64,000 bases of DNA from an uncultured Lachnospiraceae bacterium (GCA_910589105.1 CAJUST010000011.1:34039-98038); one strand, 5' to 3'. Shown: positions 49,864 to 58,357, counted from the stretch's first letter. Made by a program: numbers and translations. Notes: generated from the letters alone by a model not told the origin.

Positions 49864-49898
49864 AAAACCCTTGAAAATAATATATTTTCAAGGGTTTT
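49864..49898 (+). terminator. Terminator after htrA
   Basis: AAAACCCTTGAAAATA and TATTTTCAAGGGTTTT form a perfect 16-bp stem with a three-base loop. Confidence 0.93.
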
Positions 49899-49979
49899 CC
49901 ATAATTTGTTATGTTGATGATTATCTCCTGCATAAGTTCAAAGCCTTATTTTTCGGCAATCATAAACATTCATATTCAC

Positions 49980-50455
49980 TCACTTAGGTTTATTCAGGCT
50001 GTTTAATGTATGATTTATGTCCATCAAAACAATCTGGATTCCTCTTTTATTTAGTCTGATCACCTTTTTCACAATACCATTTATTTCTGCCGTCAGTTTA
50101 TCATTTATCTTGACCGGCACAGTATTGTTTTTAATCATATACTGACAGTCAATATACTCTTTACTTACAGGACAAACATTCTGAATTAAAAAAGCTCTAT
50201 ATTTACCATTTACATATCCGAATCGTAAACCATCGTATTCCTTATAACGTTTTTCTTTTCATTATATAAATATCTTATACTTTTCCGTTTTAGATGATAT
50301 AGGAACCATCCATAAATATCCTTCCATTTCAAAACAATAAAAACAGGGTCTCCCATGTACACCCTTTTCATCATTATCTTTATTTCCCATCAATCCACAA
50401 TTTGGAAAGCATTATAATATTCATCCTTAATAAAATAAAAGTTACCTGTATTCAA
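49980..50455 (-). pseudogene. Frameshifted type III toxin (CptN/ToxN-like endoribonuclease)
   Basis: Minus-strand frames join to a protein of about 158 residues. It starts at TTG 50455 (after AGGA) with NTGNFYFIKDEYYNAF, continues in another frame with NCGLMGNKDNDEKGVHGRPC and YLWMVPISSKTEKYK, and ends with LRFGYVNGKYRAFLIQNVCP and PVKINDKLTAEINGIVKKV before TGA 49980. The VPISSK and AFLIQN segments fit the CptN-type toxins of type III systems, which are RNA-cleaving enzymes held inactive by a repeat RNA. One T is missing near 50412. Two further compensating indels near 50245-50270 leave TAA-TGA in frame. The upstream hairpin and 47-base repeats match the type III layout. The family assignment is from memory of motifs, not a search. 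Confidence 0.6.
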
Positions 50456-50470
50456 ATTATTTCCTATGTA

Positions 50471-50498
50471 CAAAAGCGCTCCGCTGTTAAGCGGAGCG
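50471..50498 (-). terminator. Terminator between antitoxin repeats and toxin
   Basis: On the minus strand CGCTCCGCT pairs perfectly with AGCGGAGCG around a four-base loop, followed by CTTTTG. In type III systems a leaky terminator between the RNA repeats and the toxin sets their ratio. Confidence 0.75.
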
Positions 50499-50580
50499 TA
50501 AATATTTGTATCCCAGCCATTTGTTAGTCGCTCGCTGGGTAGCGAAAAATATTTGTATCTGCGCCTTTTCTATAAATGCC
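50499..50580 (-). ncRNA. Putative repeat RNA antitoxin (CptI/ToxI-like)
   Basis: The 13-mer GATACAAATATTT occurs twice on the minus strand, at 50559-50547 and 50512-50500, a period of 47 bases. Each copy is followed by a hairpin: TCGCT-ACCC-AGCGA after the first, and the terminator stem after the second. Known CptI RNAs have just over two repeats of about 45 bases. A TATAAT-like box at 50638-50633 could start the transcript, but no good -35 box is seen. Between 50581 and 50676 I see nothing else. Confidence 0.5.
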
Positions 50581-50676
50581 GATATGCAGTTCCGGCAGAA
50601 TAATAAGAGGTTCATCTGAACTTCTTATTTACATTATATTCATTTTCTAATAAATATCCACTGGGATTTTATATAA

Positions 50677-50720
50677 AAAGAGATAAAATCCGTACTCGAT
50701 ATTCCTTTTCCTATCTCTTT
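50677..50720 (-). terminator. Terminator of the rplM-rpsI operon
   Basis: AAAGAGATA, starting at the rpsI stop codon, pairs with TATCTCTTT 26 bases later and is followed by more T residues. Confidence 0.6.
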
Positions 50721-51109
50721 GAGAACTGCGGAGCGCGACGAGCCGCCTTGAGGCCGTATTTCTTACGCTCTTTCATTCTTGGATCTCTGGTAAGATATCC
50801 GTTCGATTTAAGAACTGGACGATAGTCTGAATCTGCCTGAAGCAGCGCTCTTGCAATGCCGTGGCGGATTGCTCCTGCCTGACCGGTATAGCCGCCGCCT
50901 TTTACGTTTACTAAAACGTCGAATTTATCAACAGTTTCTGTAGCCACTAATGGCTGGCGTACAATCACTTTTAAGGTTTCCAATCCTAAATAATCATCAA
51001 TGTCTCTTTTATTTATTGTAACTTTACCTGTTCCCGGAATTAAATATACTCTGGCAACAGATGATTTTCTTCTTCCTGTTCCATAATATCTTGCATTAGA
51101 CACTTTCAC
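50711..51109 (-). CDS. rpsI: 30S ribosomal protein S9
   Basis: The 132-residue product is full length, with YYGTGRRKSSVARVYL near the start, GGGYTGQAGAIRHGIARAL in the middle and the basic C-terminal tail ending FSKR that reaches the P-site tRNA. It follows rplM after 15 bases, the usual L13-S9 pair. Confidence 0.98.
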   Translation of the reverse strand: MKVSNARYYGTGRRKSSVARVYLIPGTGKVTINKRDIDDYLGLETLKVIVRQPLVATETVDKFDVLVNVKGGGYTGQAGAIRHGIARALLQADSDYRPVLKSNGYLTRDPRMKERKKYGLKAARRAPQFSKR

Positions 51110-51124
51110 TTACCTCCTTACCGG

Positions 51125-51553
51125 TTAAAATGTTAAAACTTCTGGTTTCTGAGCTGCCTGTTTGTGTTCCGGCCCAACGTATACAAATAATTTTTTGTAC
51201 ATCTGCCTTCCCAAAGGCCCTTTTGGAAGCATTCCTTTTACTGCGCGCTCCATAACCCGTTCCGGATGTTTTGCTAACATTTCTTTTAATGTAGTTTCTT
51301 TCATGCCGCCTACATAATCGGAGTGATGATAGTAAATCTTTTGATCTTTTTTCTTTCCGGTTACTTTTACTTTTTCGGCATTAACTACGATTACATAATC
51401 GCCGGTATCGATATGCGGCGTAAAGATCGGTTTGTTTTTTCCTCTTAATATTTTAGCGACTTCAGATGCTAAACGTCCTAATGTCATTCCATCTGCATCC
51501 ACGACATACCATTTTCGGTCAATGGTAGCAGGGCTGGCCATAAATGTGTTCAT
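51125..51553 (-). CDS. rplM: 50S ribosomal protein L13
   Basis: The 142-residue product starts at ATG 51553, just after AGGAGG, giving MNTFMASPATIDRKWYVVDA. Upstream in-frame codons belong to the leader. Typical segments are LGRLASEVAKILRGKNK and MLPKGPLGRQM. It is an early-assembly protein of the large subunit. Confidence 0.98.
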   Translation of the reverse strand: MNTFMASPATIDRKWYVVDADGMTLGRLASEVAKILRGKNKPIFTPHIDTGDYVIVVNAEKVKVTGKKKDQKIYYHHSDYVGGMKETTLKEMLAKHPERVMERAVKGMLPKGPLGRQMYKKLFVYVGPEHKQAAQKPEVLTF

Positions 51554-51699
51554 TGGTTTACCTCCTAAAATGAAAACTGTTGCATTTTGTCGTCGGCAGG
51601 CGTAAATCCCGTATGTCCGGACGTGATTCTTTGCCGCCATTGTTTATAGTCAAAATGAATGCCGGGGCTTTGGCGTTCATTTCTATACTGTTTACAGAC
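51554..51699 (-). promoter_or_regulatory. Long rplM leader, possibly an L13 autoregulatory RNA
   Basis: From the predicted transcription start there are about 146 leader bases, long for a simple promoter. It contains the hairpin AAAATG/CATTTT immediately before AGGAGG and a GTCCGGAC palindrome flanked by GGCG/CGCC. Firmicute rplM genes often carry an L13-binding leader; whether this one fits that consensus I cannot test. Confidence 0.4.
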
Positions 51700-51705
51700 T
51701 TTACT

Positions 51706-51734
51706 AGTATATTACAGGTTTTTCCTAATGTCAA
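51706..51734 (-). promoter_or_regulatory. rplM-rpsI promoter
   Basis: Minus strand TTGACA, 17 bases, then TATACT: near-consensus, as expected for ribosomal protein genes. Confidence 0.85.
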
Positions 51735-51769
51735 GATTTTTCAAATGAAATCAGAATAATGAACAGCAA

Positions 51770-51799
51770 AATAAAAAACGGCAGGGCATAACCCTGCCG
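51770..51799 (-). terminator. Terminator of the DUF2589/DUF4135 operon
   Basis: Minus strand CGGCAGGG pairs with CCCTGCCG around a five-base loop, followed by TTTTTTATTTT. Confidence 0.9.
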
Positions 51800-51809
51800 C
51801 CGCTGCCGT

Positions 51810-52949
51810 TTAGGTTTCTGAGGGAGGATTGTTTTGATCCTCTTTTTTGAGTTCGATTCCTGAAATTAATTTGTTATAGTCTATTTTTTTCTGGCTGCAT
51901 TGTCTGGAAATTTCATCTGCATGTTTTTGCGCTTCGACGGACTGGTTCTGCGCTTCTGCAAGCAGGCTGTAATAATTAGATTCTTCTTTGGCATAGGAAT
52001 CTAAACTGCCTGTGTCGCTTACGCTTTTTAGCGTAAATAAGCAGGAAAGCTCTGCCGCATCGGCAGGTTCCGTTTGGGCAGGTTTTGAAGCGAGCGATTT
52101 TACAGCGTTTGGAATTTGGGTCTGGAAAGTGTTCCAGTATGTATTTAACTGGTCAAGGTTTGCCTGTAGTTGTTCCGCTTCTTCTGTTTCATTTTTGTTG
52201 ATAAGTTCCTGAAGTTTTAACTGGTATTGGTTTTGCTGCTGGCTGCCAATCCGTTTAAACTGCTGTAATTGTTCATTTAATGCTTTTTCGGCGGCGGACT
52301 GTTGGGTTTCTAAAAGCAGGATTTCCTGATTCAACGATTTGATTCTTTCGCTTCTGTCTTTTCGTTCTTCCGGCAGTTCCTGTCCGTTTGCATCTTTTAT
52401 TTTCGAATCAATAAGAGCTGGGGATACGGAAGCCGCCATCATATCAAGGACTCTGGCAAGGCCTTCCGGCGTCCCATGGTTGGTCGCCCGCACATCGACG
52501 TGGTATTTGGCGGAATTGTCCGTACTTCTAGTGTTGGAGCTATGGGAGCTGACGCTTCCGCTGATATTGACTTTTGCAATTCCAAGATTAATAGAGCCGG
52601 AAGCAGCCGCGCTTAAATCGGTTGCTTTTTCACTTTTTTCGCTTTCCTTGACTTCCATATCAAATAAGATATTCACTTCATCGACCTGAAGGTTTGGAAT
52701 TGGGACAATTGCAAGCATTGGCACGTCGATTTTCATTTCGTCTTGATTTGTGGTGCCGTCTTCGTTATAAGATTTTTTCTCAAATTGGAACGAGGCTTTT
52801 CGTGTATTCCCTTTTTCGTCAAAGCCTACTTTATTGATAAATGACGCTGTGCTGTCTGCAAGCTGCATACTTGCATCTGCAGCCGCGCGTAAAGGCCCGC
52901 CGATAAGGTTTCCCATATCTAGGCCTGAAAACTGATCTCCGATCGCCAT
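51810..52949 (-). CDS. DUF2589 protein with long coiled coil (last gene of the cassette)
   Basis: The 379-residue product starts at ATG 52949, after AAGGAGG. Residues about 10-50 carry the DUF2589 signature LIGGPLRAAADASMQLADST followed by a VGF motif, and VPMLAIVPIPNLQVDEVNI lies near 83-100. A Ser-rich linker leads to a strand-rich region. From about 195 to 360 the sequence is charged, heptad-like coiled coil rich in Gln. There is no signal peptide or membrane helix. The family has no known function. It starts 13 bases after the DUF4135 stop and closes the operon at a strong terminator. Confidence 0.78.
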   Translation of the reverse strand: MAIGDQFSGLDMGNLIGGPLRAAADASMQLADSTASFINKVGFDEKGNTRKASFQFEKKSYNEDGTTNQDEMKIDVPMLAIVPIPNLQVDEVNILFDMEVKESEKSEKATDLSAAASGSINLGIAKVNISGSVSSHSSNTRSTDNSAKYHVDVRATNHGTPEGLARVLDMMAASVSPALIDSKIKDANGQELPEERKDRSERIKSLNQEILLLETQQSAAEKALNEQLQQFKRIGSQQQNQYQLKLQELINKNETEEAEQLQANLDQLNTYWNTFQTQIPNAVKSLASKPAQTEPADAAELSCLFTLKSVSDTGSLDSYAKEESNYYSLLAEAQNQSVEAQKHADEISRQCSQKKIDYNKLISGIELKKEDQNNPPSET

Positions 52950-52962
52950 AAGCGTTACCTCC

Positions 52963-54678
52963 TTATTCATTTACTGGTAAAAATGTTTCGATTAGTTCAT
53001 CTGCTGAAAATTCTGCTAAATAATGAATGGTATTTTTGAAAATTTCACATATCGCGCCAGTTTCCTGATACAGATCTGTTTGGGCAAAAGCCATTCCGTT
53101 TATCAGTACATTCGAGAGATTTCCTGTAGAAAGGTCTAGTTGGATTAGAGGAATATCTCCTTGCTGGAAACTGTGATGAAGGGCTTCTTTTAACACATTT
53201 TCCTGTATATTTTGTATAAAGAACGTTGTTTTTAGATTTTCCTGAATGAGATTGCAGTAGTCATCAGCAATCCTATCTTTATCTTCGTAATCCACATAAA
53301 TTGAAAGCGCCCGCGCAAGTTCTGAAGTCCGGACAGGAACTAGACGCAGGAGAGGATTTTGCCGGATTAAAGAAGTCAAAAAATCAGAGAGTTCTTCAAT
53401 GTGTTCCATACAATACTGGCTTGCAGTGAAAAAACCATTTGTAAAATCTGGATAAAAAAATTGAACATTATCATAACAAGTTCCATCTTTGCCGTCAAAT
53501 GTGAAATATGATACGGCGTCGTCCCCAAAAGCGTTCTGACGTGAACAAAGACTGTCCCGAATCATTGTGGCATTTAGGCTGGCAGAAGTGATGACGTTTA
53601 TCTGAAAGGCGCATTCGGCATCGAGGACGATGGGGCCGTTTTCTGTGGGCATGATATTGTCCTGATGAAGATCGGTTACGCCTGCAAGTTTTGCCGCATA
53701 GGCTAAGACCCCCATTTTTTTGTAGTAACTGTGTAATTCCGTTTCCGTAAAATCCGGCTTTTTCGTGACAAGTTCTTCCATTCCGTAGTTTGCATTGTCA
53801 AAAATAACCATACACGGCAGATGGCATTCATCGGGAAGCCGTTCGTTTAAATAGGTGATGAAGCTGTTTGGCCCTGTAAATAAATAATCCGCTTTCATAT
53901 TCCGCGGCTTATATGCCCATTGGCTGGAATTTCGTTCCGCAAACAGTACCTGTCTGCCAAGCATATGTGGGTCAGATCCGGAAACGCGGATATCATATCC
54001 TTCTAAATCAACGCTCACAGCGCCTAATAGGAAGTTTACGGTATTTTCAAAACGTGTATGTACAAGCGCATAACGGGTTTCAGACGGTTCTTCCGCATAT
54101 AGATTTATGCTGACGTCCATAATGGCGGAGGCATATAAATCAGAGAGCTTTTGCGGAGAGTTTAAAAGCGGCCGGATCATATGCGTTTGTCCGATGTACT
54201 TTTGGATAAGCGGAAGGGGATTTACTTCCATAATGTCCCAAAATGACAATTCGGCTTCCGCAAATGGAGCAATTCCCTCATTTATTCTAACGGGAACTGC
54301 CATTTGATTTAAAATAGGAAGCAGTTCCATAAACTGATGAAACAGTTCACCGGAATGTATGGCTTCCATACAGCAGATAACGCCGGAGCAGGACTGTGGT
54401 TCGGAAAGGGTGGATTCCCTTAGTTCTGCAAGTTCATCTGAAATGTCCATATTTAACCGTTCGGAAAGCGAAGCTGCCGCCTGATCAAACGAATCTTCTG
54501 TATTCTGAGAAGCTGTAATCATCGCATCTCCTTTCTGGGTTTTGGCATTTTTCAGTTTCATTTTTTGGTCTGGCAAAAATACGCTGTATTGCGCTTCGTC
54601 TGCCAATATAGGGCGGTAGTCTGCCAGATAATAATAATATATGGGAAGCTTTTCTCCATTATGTGTTTGTACCGTCAT
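52963..54678 (-). CDS. DUF4135 LanM dehydratase-like enzyme lacking a LanC cyclase domain
   Basis: The 571-residue product resembles the N-terminal dehydratase half of class II lanthipeptide synthetases. The kinase-like residues known from CylM are all present: Lys257 in YKPR, Asp336, His338 and Asn341 in TDLHQDN, and Asp353 in VLDAE, with GSDPHMLG at 233-240. It should phosphorylate Ser/Thr and might eliminate the phosphate. No zinc-binding cyclase domain follows. I start at ATG 54678 because GGAGG lies ten bases upstream; the frame is open to ATG 54798, which overlaps the previous gene but lacks a binding site. The substrate is unknown. Confidence 0.7.
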   Translation of the reverse strand: MTVQTHNGEKLPIYYYYLADYRPILADEAQYSVFLPDQKMKLKNAKTQKGDAMITASQNTEDSFDQAAASLSERLNMDISDELAELRESTLSEPQSCSGVICCMEAIHSGELFHQFMELLPILNQMAVPVRINEGIAPFAEAELSFWDIMEVNPLPLIQKYIGQTHMIRPLLNSPQKLSDLYASAIMDVSINLYAEEPSETRYALVHTRFENTVNFLLGAVSVDLEGYDIRVSGSDPHMLGRQVLFAERNSSQWAYKPRNMKADYLFTGPNSFITYLNERLPDECHLPCMVIFDNANYGMEELVTKKPDFTETELHSYYKKMGVLAYAAKLAGVTDLHQDNIMPTENGPIVLDAECAFQINVITSASLNATMIRDSLCSRQNAFGDDAVSYFTFDGKDGTCYDNVQFFYPDFTNGFFTASQYCMEHIEELSDFLTSLIRQNPLLRLVPVRTSELARALSIYVDYEDKDRIADDYCNLIQENLKTTFFIQNIQENVLKEALHHSFQQGDIPLIQLDLSTGNLSNVLINGMAFAQTDLYQETGAICEIFKNTIHYLAEFSADELIETFLPVNE

Positions 54679-54782
54679 TTTTTTTAAACCTCCGTTTGAC
54701 ATAAAATGTGTTTTTAATCCCATGAAATAGGAGTGCATAAGGTGTAAATTCAGCCATTTTTTCAAAGTATCCATTTTAAAGC

Positions 54783-55055
54783 CTACAATTCTAACCATAT
54801 CGGTTTTCGGGGAAAGCCGATATGGTAGGTGGTCTGCTCCATTGTCAGTTCATGTTCCCCGATGGCGTACCTGCCAATAGAAATATCCTTGCCGATAATG
54901 ACCCCTTTTGGGCTTTCGTTTAGACATCGGTTTAACAAGGCCGCCTGCTGTTGTTTGGATTCCTCAGAAAGCGGGTGGTTCGGGTTTATGCTGCCAAGTG
55001 TAATTGTTTTAATAAACCTTATATCTTCATAATGTGTTTTGCAGTCAGGATTCAT
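54783..55055 (-). CDS. Small 90-residue protein of the DUF2589/DUF4135 cassette
   Basis: The product is soluble, with no signal peptide or membrane helix. It has a mid-section SKQQQAALLNRCLNESPKG and a C-terminal strand-rich half ending TTYHIGFPRKPIWLEL. It holds only two Cys and no Gly-Gly or Gly-Ala leader site, so it does not look like a lanthipeptide precursor. A strong AAGGAGG lies before ATG 55055, and the start overlaps the stop of the upstream DUF2589 gene by 11 bases, so translation is coupled. I do not recognise a named family. Confidence 0.7.
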   Translation of the reverse strand: MNPDCKTHYEDIRFIKTITLGSINPNHPLSEESKQQQAALLNRCLNESPKGVIIGKDISIGRYAIGEHELTMEQTTYHIGFPRKPIWLEL

Positions 55056-55905
55056 TTGGGGCGCCTCCTTTTTTGAAGGATTCCACTTTATTTTCTAGCA
55101 TCGCTTCTTTCACGCTTATGAGTTCTGTTAAGATTGTTTGTCTTAATTCTTCATATTCCTTTGGGTCATATGGAGCGTTAGAGAACTCTTTAGACAGGCA
55201 TTCCGGCTCTAGTTCTTCTTGTAAAGATTCTCTTGTTTCCATATATTCTGTGATTTCCTGATGCAGTTTATGTAACGCCGCTTCTTGCTGTCTGAGGGAA
55301 CGTTGGAGTAAAAAATCATCTTTTTCAGAATTTTGCACAATTCCGTCACTTGAAATGGGTGAAGCATCGATTTGCTTTGCGACAGGATTTGCGTTTAGAA
55401 TGTCTAAAATCCGCATATAGCCTTCCGTTTCGTCTACTGCTTTTAAATCGATTTTATAGTTGACAACGGGCTGTGCGGCGGATTTTTCCCGCTTCAGGGA
55501 ACTAATTTTTCCGACAGTGAGCGGGGCGTTTTGCTCGTTTTCGGAAATGTGGACTTCCGTTGAAAATTCTAGCGTGGCATTTTTTATTTTTAAGTTTGGG
55601 ATTTTTATAATTGATAACAGAGGCACTTCGATTTGGACGCTTTCCATATAGGGTTCATTGTGTTCTGCCGGGTGTAAGCGTTCATATGCCAGATTTAATT
55701 TTTTCAGGTACAGTGTTTCTTCGCCGTTTCTAAGTTTCACTGTGCCCATGCTTTTGATTTCGTCAAGGATTGCCAGTGAAAGCCTTGCATTTGAGGAGGC
55801 AATGGCGTCAATGGGCGCGTAGACTAGGTCATTAAGCGGAAGAAATTGCTTTCCGCTTGTTATTTTATCTTGATTGGACTGTTCCTTTTGTTCTGTTTCC
55901 TTCAT
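55045..55905 (-). CDS. DUF2589-like protein with C-terminal coiled coil (first gene of the cassette)
   Basis: The 286-residue product starts at ATG 55905, after GGAGGGG. It carries the DUF2589-type central stretch VQIEVPLLSIIKIPNLKIKN (about 90-110) and an N-terminal helical segment (LVYAPIDAIASSNARLSLAI) replacing the LIGGPL motif of its paralogue at 51810-52949. Residues about 195-275 are charged coiled coil. It is soluble by sequence. A TATACT box at 55957-55952 on the minus strand lies about 50 bases upstream without a good -35 box, so the operon may start here or be read from the upstream DUF4130 gene. Confidence 0.68.
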   Translation of the reverse strand: MKETEQKEQSNQDKITSGKQFLPLNDLVYAPIDAIASSNARLSLAILDEIKSMGTVKLRNGEETLYLKKLNLAYERLHPAEHNEPYMESVQIEVPLLSIIKIPNLKIKNATLEFSTEVHISENEQNAPLTVGKISSLKREKSAAQPVVNYKIDLKAVDETEGYMRILDILNANPVAKQIDASPISSDGIVQNSEKDDFLLQRSLRQQEAALHKLHQEITEYMETRESLQEELEPECLSKEFSNAPYDPKEYEELRQTILTELISVKEAMLENKVESFKKGGAPNES

Positions 55906-56014
55906 GGCTTCCCCTCCATATCCATGCTTGTCCATGGTTATTCTTACTTTTAGTATATGCAAGAGATTTTGGAAATAGAACCAGATTTTAGAAATAATGG
56001 TAAAATTTTTATTT

Positions 56015-56803
56015 CTAGTCTTTATTTTTCAGTTCGACTGTATCCGCCCAGAACCTTTTTGGGATATTTTGAATTTGGAGTTTTGGATTTTTCCGCGCTT
56101 CTATGGCAATCGTTTCAAAAAAAGCAAGCCAGAGATTTTTTAAGCGTGTCTCATCTGAGGATAAATCCTCTGTAAGTTCCATCGGAAAAGATGCAGCGTC
56201 AGTGATGAAATAACCTTTGCCCGACGGGTGGGCGGCTGCAATCCGGCGCGTGGCATCGTAGATGATAAAATTCTCTAATGGGAGACGGTCGGTAAAGTGC
56301 TCCGCCAAAATTGGCAGGACATAATTTTTGGCATGAATCTGTGAAAATAAAATTCCGGTTTTTAATTCTGCAAAACGAAGAAATTCTAACAGATGGTGGG
56401 CTTCATTCAGCGTCTGGCGGCGCAGTTCAAAGATGCAGGCGATACAGGGTTCGCCTAAATAGTCTAAGACTTTTGCGCCAGCCGGAAGCGTAAGCGCCAT
56501 AACGACAGTCTGGTAAATGGCATTTGCTTTATCCATAGCCAATGCGCGGCAGTTTCCGTTTGCCATTGCGCTGCTGCAAATTGTTTCATAGAAGTGGGCG
56601 CCAAGACGTTCTGTCAGTGTACGCGCCACTTTCCGGCTTTTTTCAAAATCGGTTTTTACCGGAATATATTCTGAAAAAAGCGTAAGCGTTCCGCTTTGGT
56701 CGGAGGAAAGCTGTATATTTTTGTGCCCATAGCGGGACGCCCATGCATCATAGATGCCTGTTAAAATTCCGTCAATACTGTCTTCACATTGAAATACATA
56801 CAT
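56015..56803 (-). CDS. TIGR03915-type DNA metabolism protein (DUF4130 domain)
   Basis: The 262-residue product starts at ATG 56803 (MYVFQCEDS), with GGAGG just upstream. It begins inside the end of the radical-SAM gene (20-base overlap). The family is always found beside the radical-SAM partner and is thought to act in nucleic acid repair or modification, without a proven reaction. Conserved points include CEDSIDGILTGIYDAW at the start and HHLLEFLRFAELKTGILFS near 140. Its C-terminal half carries the DUF4130 region related to uracil-glycosylase-like partners. Confidence 0.85.
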   Translation of the reverse strand: MYVFQCEDSIDGILTGIYDAWASRYGHKNIQLSSDQSGTLTLFSEYIPVKTDFEKSRKVARTLTERLGAHFYETICSSAMANGNCRALAMDKANAIYQTVVMALTLPAGAKVLDYLGEPCIACIFELRRQTLNEAHHLLEFLRFAELKTGILFSQIHAKNYVLPILAEHFTDRLPLENFIIYDATRRIAAAHPSGKGYFITDAASFPMELTEDLSSDETRLKNLWLAFFETIAIEARKNPKLQIQNIPKRFWADTVELKNKD

Positions 56804-58163
56804 GTTTGCCGCCTCCAAATGAAACGTCGTCGAATAGGGAAAGCTGCCGGTAGCCTTCTTCCCGCAGTTCTTTTGGGATCTGCGTTTTGTCGGAGAGCAG
56901 GTTTCGGCAGATATAGTCCTCGTCCAGCTTGGTCGGATACATCATATGGCCGGAACAGGTGATAAAATATAAGGCGCGCTTTAGGACGACGCCGATTTTT
57001 TTTAGGTCGCAAAAATCAAGCGTAGAGCCGCGGCGGGCAGCTACAATGCGTTTGGCGGATTTTGCGCCTATGCCCGGGACGCGGAGTAAGGTTCTATAGT
57101 CGGCAGTCTGGATTTCGATTGGAAAAATCTCTAAATGGCGAAGCGCCCAGTCACATTTCGGGTCCAGATAGACGTTGAAATTCGGGCGGTCTTCGGAGAG
57201 AAGCTCGTCTACGGTAAAATGGTAGTAACGTAAAAGCCAATCCGCCTGATAAAGCCTATGTTCCCGCAGGAGAGGAGGGCCGCCGGAAAGGACGGGAAGG
57301 TTTGGATTTTGGCTGACATTGACGAACGCGGAATAAAAGACGCGTTTTAAGTCAAAGTTTTGATAAAGACCTTCTGCAACGCTCATAATTTGATAATCGT
57401 TTTCAGGCGTGGCTCCGATGATCATCTGTGTGCTTTGTCCGGCCGGCGTAAATCTGGGGGCGTTGCGGTACAGCATAAGTTCATTTTTGTTCTGGGCAAT
57501 GCTGTTTTGGATTTGGCGCATGGGTCTTAGGATTGTGCGGCGGGATTTACAGGGCGCAAGCTCTTTTAAGGCTCTGTGGGTGGGCAATTCTAAATTCACG
57601 CTCATGCGGTCTGCAAGAAATCCCGCTTTTTCAATTAAGAGAGGGTCAGCGCCGGGGATTGCCTTCACATGGATATAGCCTTGAAAGCGGTAGAAGGAAC
57701 GCAGGCGGCAGACAACTTGGTAGATGAGATCCATGGTGTAATTTGGGGACTTGATAATTCCGGAACTTAAAAATAACCCTTCAATGTAGTTGCGGCGGTA
57801 AAATTCTATAGTAAGCGCGCAGATTTCTTCCGGCGTAAAAGTGGCGCGGGGAATGTCGTTTTCGCAATTATTCTGGCAGTAGGAGCAGTTAAAAATACAT
57901 TCATTGGTAAGTAGAATTTTCAGCAGTGAGACACAGCGGCCATCTGCGGAAAAGGAATGGCAGATCCCGCAGGATTTTGTATTGCCGATTCCCATGCCGT
58001 CGCCGCGTCTGTCAACGCCGCTGGAAGTGCATGCAACGTCATATTTTGCGGCGTCTGCCAGAATGGTGAGTTTTTCCATAATCGTGGGGGACAGGTGTGT
58101 GGCAGGAGAGCTTTTTTGTAAAATGGGGTCTGGGATTAAGGTGATATTGGCAGAGTTCTTCAT
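56784..58163 (-). CDS. Putative DNA modification/repair radical SAM protein (TIGR03916-type)
   Basis: The 459-residue product starts at ATG 58163 after AAGGAG; upstream in-frame codons have no binding site. The iron-sulfur motif is Cys89, Cys93 and Cys96 in CIFNCSYCQ. Further Cys residues at 65, 68 and 77 (SCGICHSFSADGRC) may hold a second metal site. A helix-hairpin-helix near the C-terminus (LLRVPGIGAKSAKRIVAAR) suggests DNA contact. It pairs with the overlapping DUF4130 gene. The precise reaction is unknown. Confidence 0.88.
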   Translation of the reverse strand: MKNSANITLIPDPILQKSSPATHLSPTIMEKLTILADAAKYDVACTSSGVDRRGDGMGIGNTKSCGICHSFSADGRCVSLLKILLTNECIFNCSYCQNNCENDIPRATFTPEEICALTIEFYRRNYIEGLFLSSGIIKSPNYTMDLIYQVVCRLRSFYRFQGYIHVKAIPGADPLLIEKAGFLADRMSVNLELPTHRALKELAPCKSRRTILRPMRQIQNSIAQNKNELMLYRNAPRFTPAGQSTQMIIGATPENDYQIMSVAEGLYQNFDLKRVFYSAFVNVSQNPNLPVLSGGPPLLREHRLYQADWLLRYYHFTVDELLSEDRPNFNVYLDPKCDWALRHLEIFPIEIQTADYRTLLRVPGIGAKSAKRIVAARRGSTLDFCDLKKIGVVLKRALYFITCSGHMMYPTKLDEDYICRNLLSDKTQIPKELREEGYRQLSLFDDVSFGGGKHVCISM

Positions 58164-58328
58164 AGCAATGCTCCTTACTTGCAAACAAATGTTCTTGATA
58201 ATGTATTTTATCATGTCATTATTCAAATTGCAAGAGAAAATCGAATATTTGTTCTGAAAATTTTTGGAATAATGAAGTCTTTACATTCTCCTTAAAAGGG
58301 GAGATGAAATAGCAGGGAGGCGGATATG

Positions 58329-58357
58329 TTGACGCGGTCTTTTGCCTTTTGTATAAT
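58329..58357 (+). promoter_or_regulatory. Promoter of the two-component operon
   Basis: TTGACG, 17 bases, then a perfect TATAAT. It lies 75 bases upstream of the response-regulator start. Confidence 0.8.

Noticed and set aside
50581..50676. A third antitoxin repeat upstream of the two 47-base copies
   Set aside because: The expected position one period further on does not contain the GATACAAATATTT core.
54783..55055. The 90-residue protein as a lanthipeptide precursor for the DUF4135 enzyme
   Set aside because: It has only two Cys, no double-glycine-type leader site and a fold-like C-terminal half; no LanC or exporter gene is nearby.
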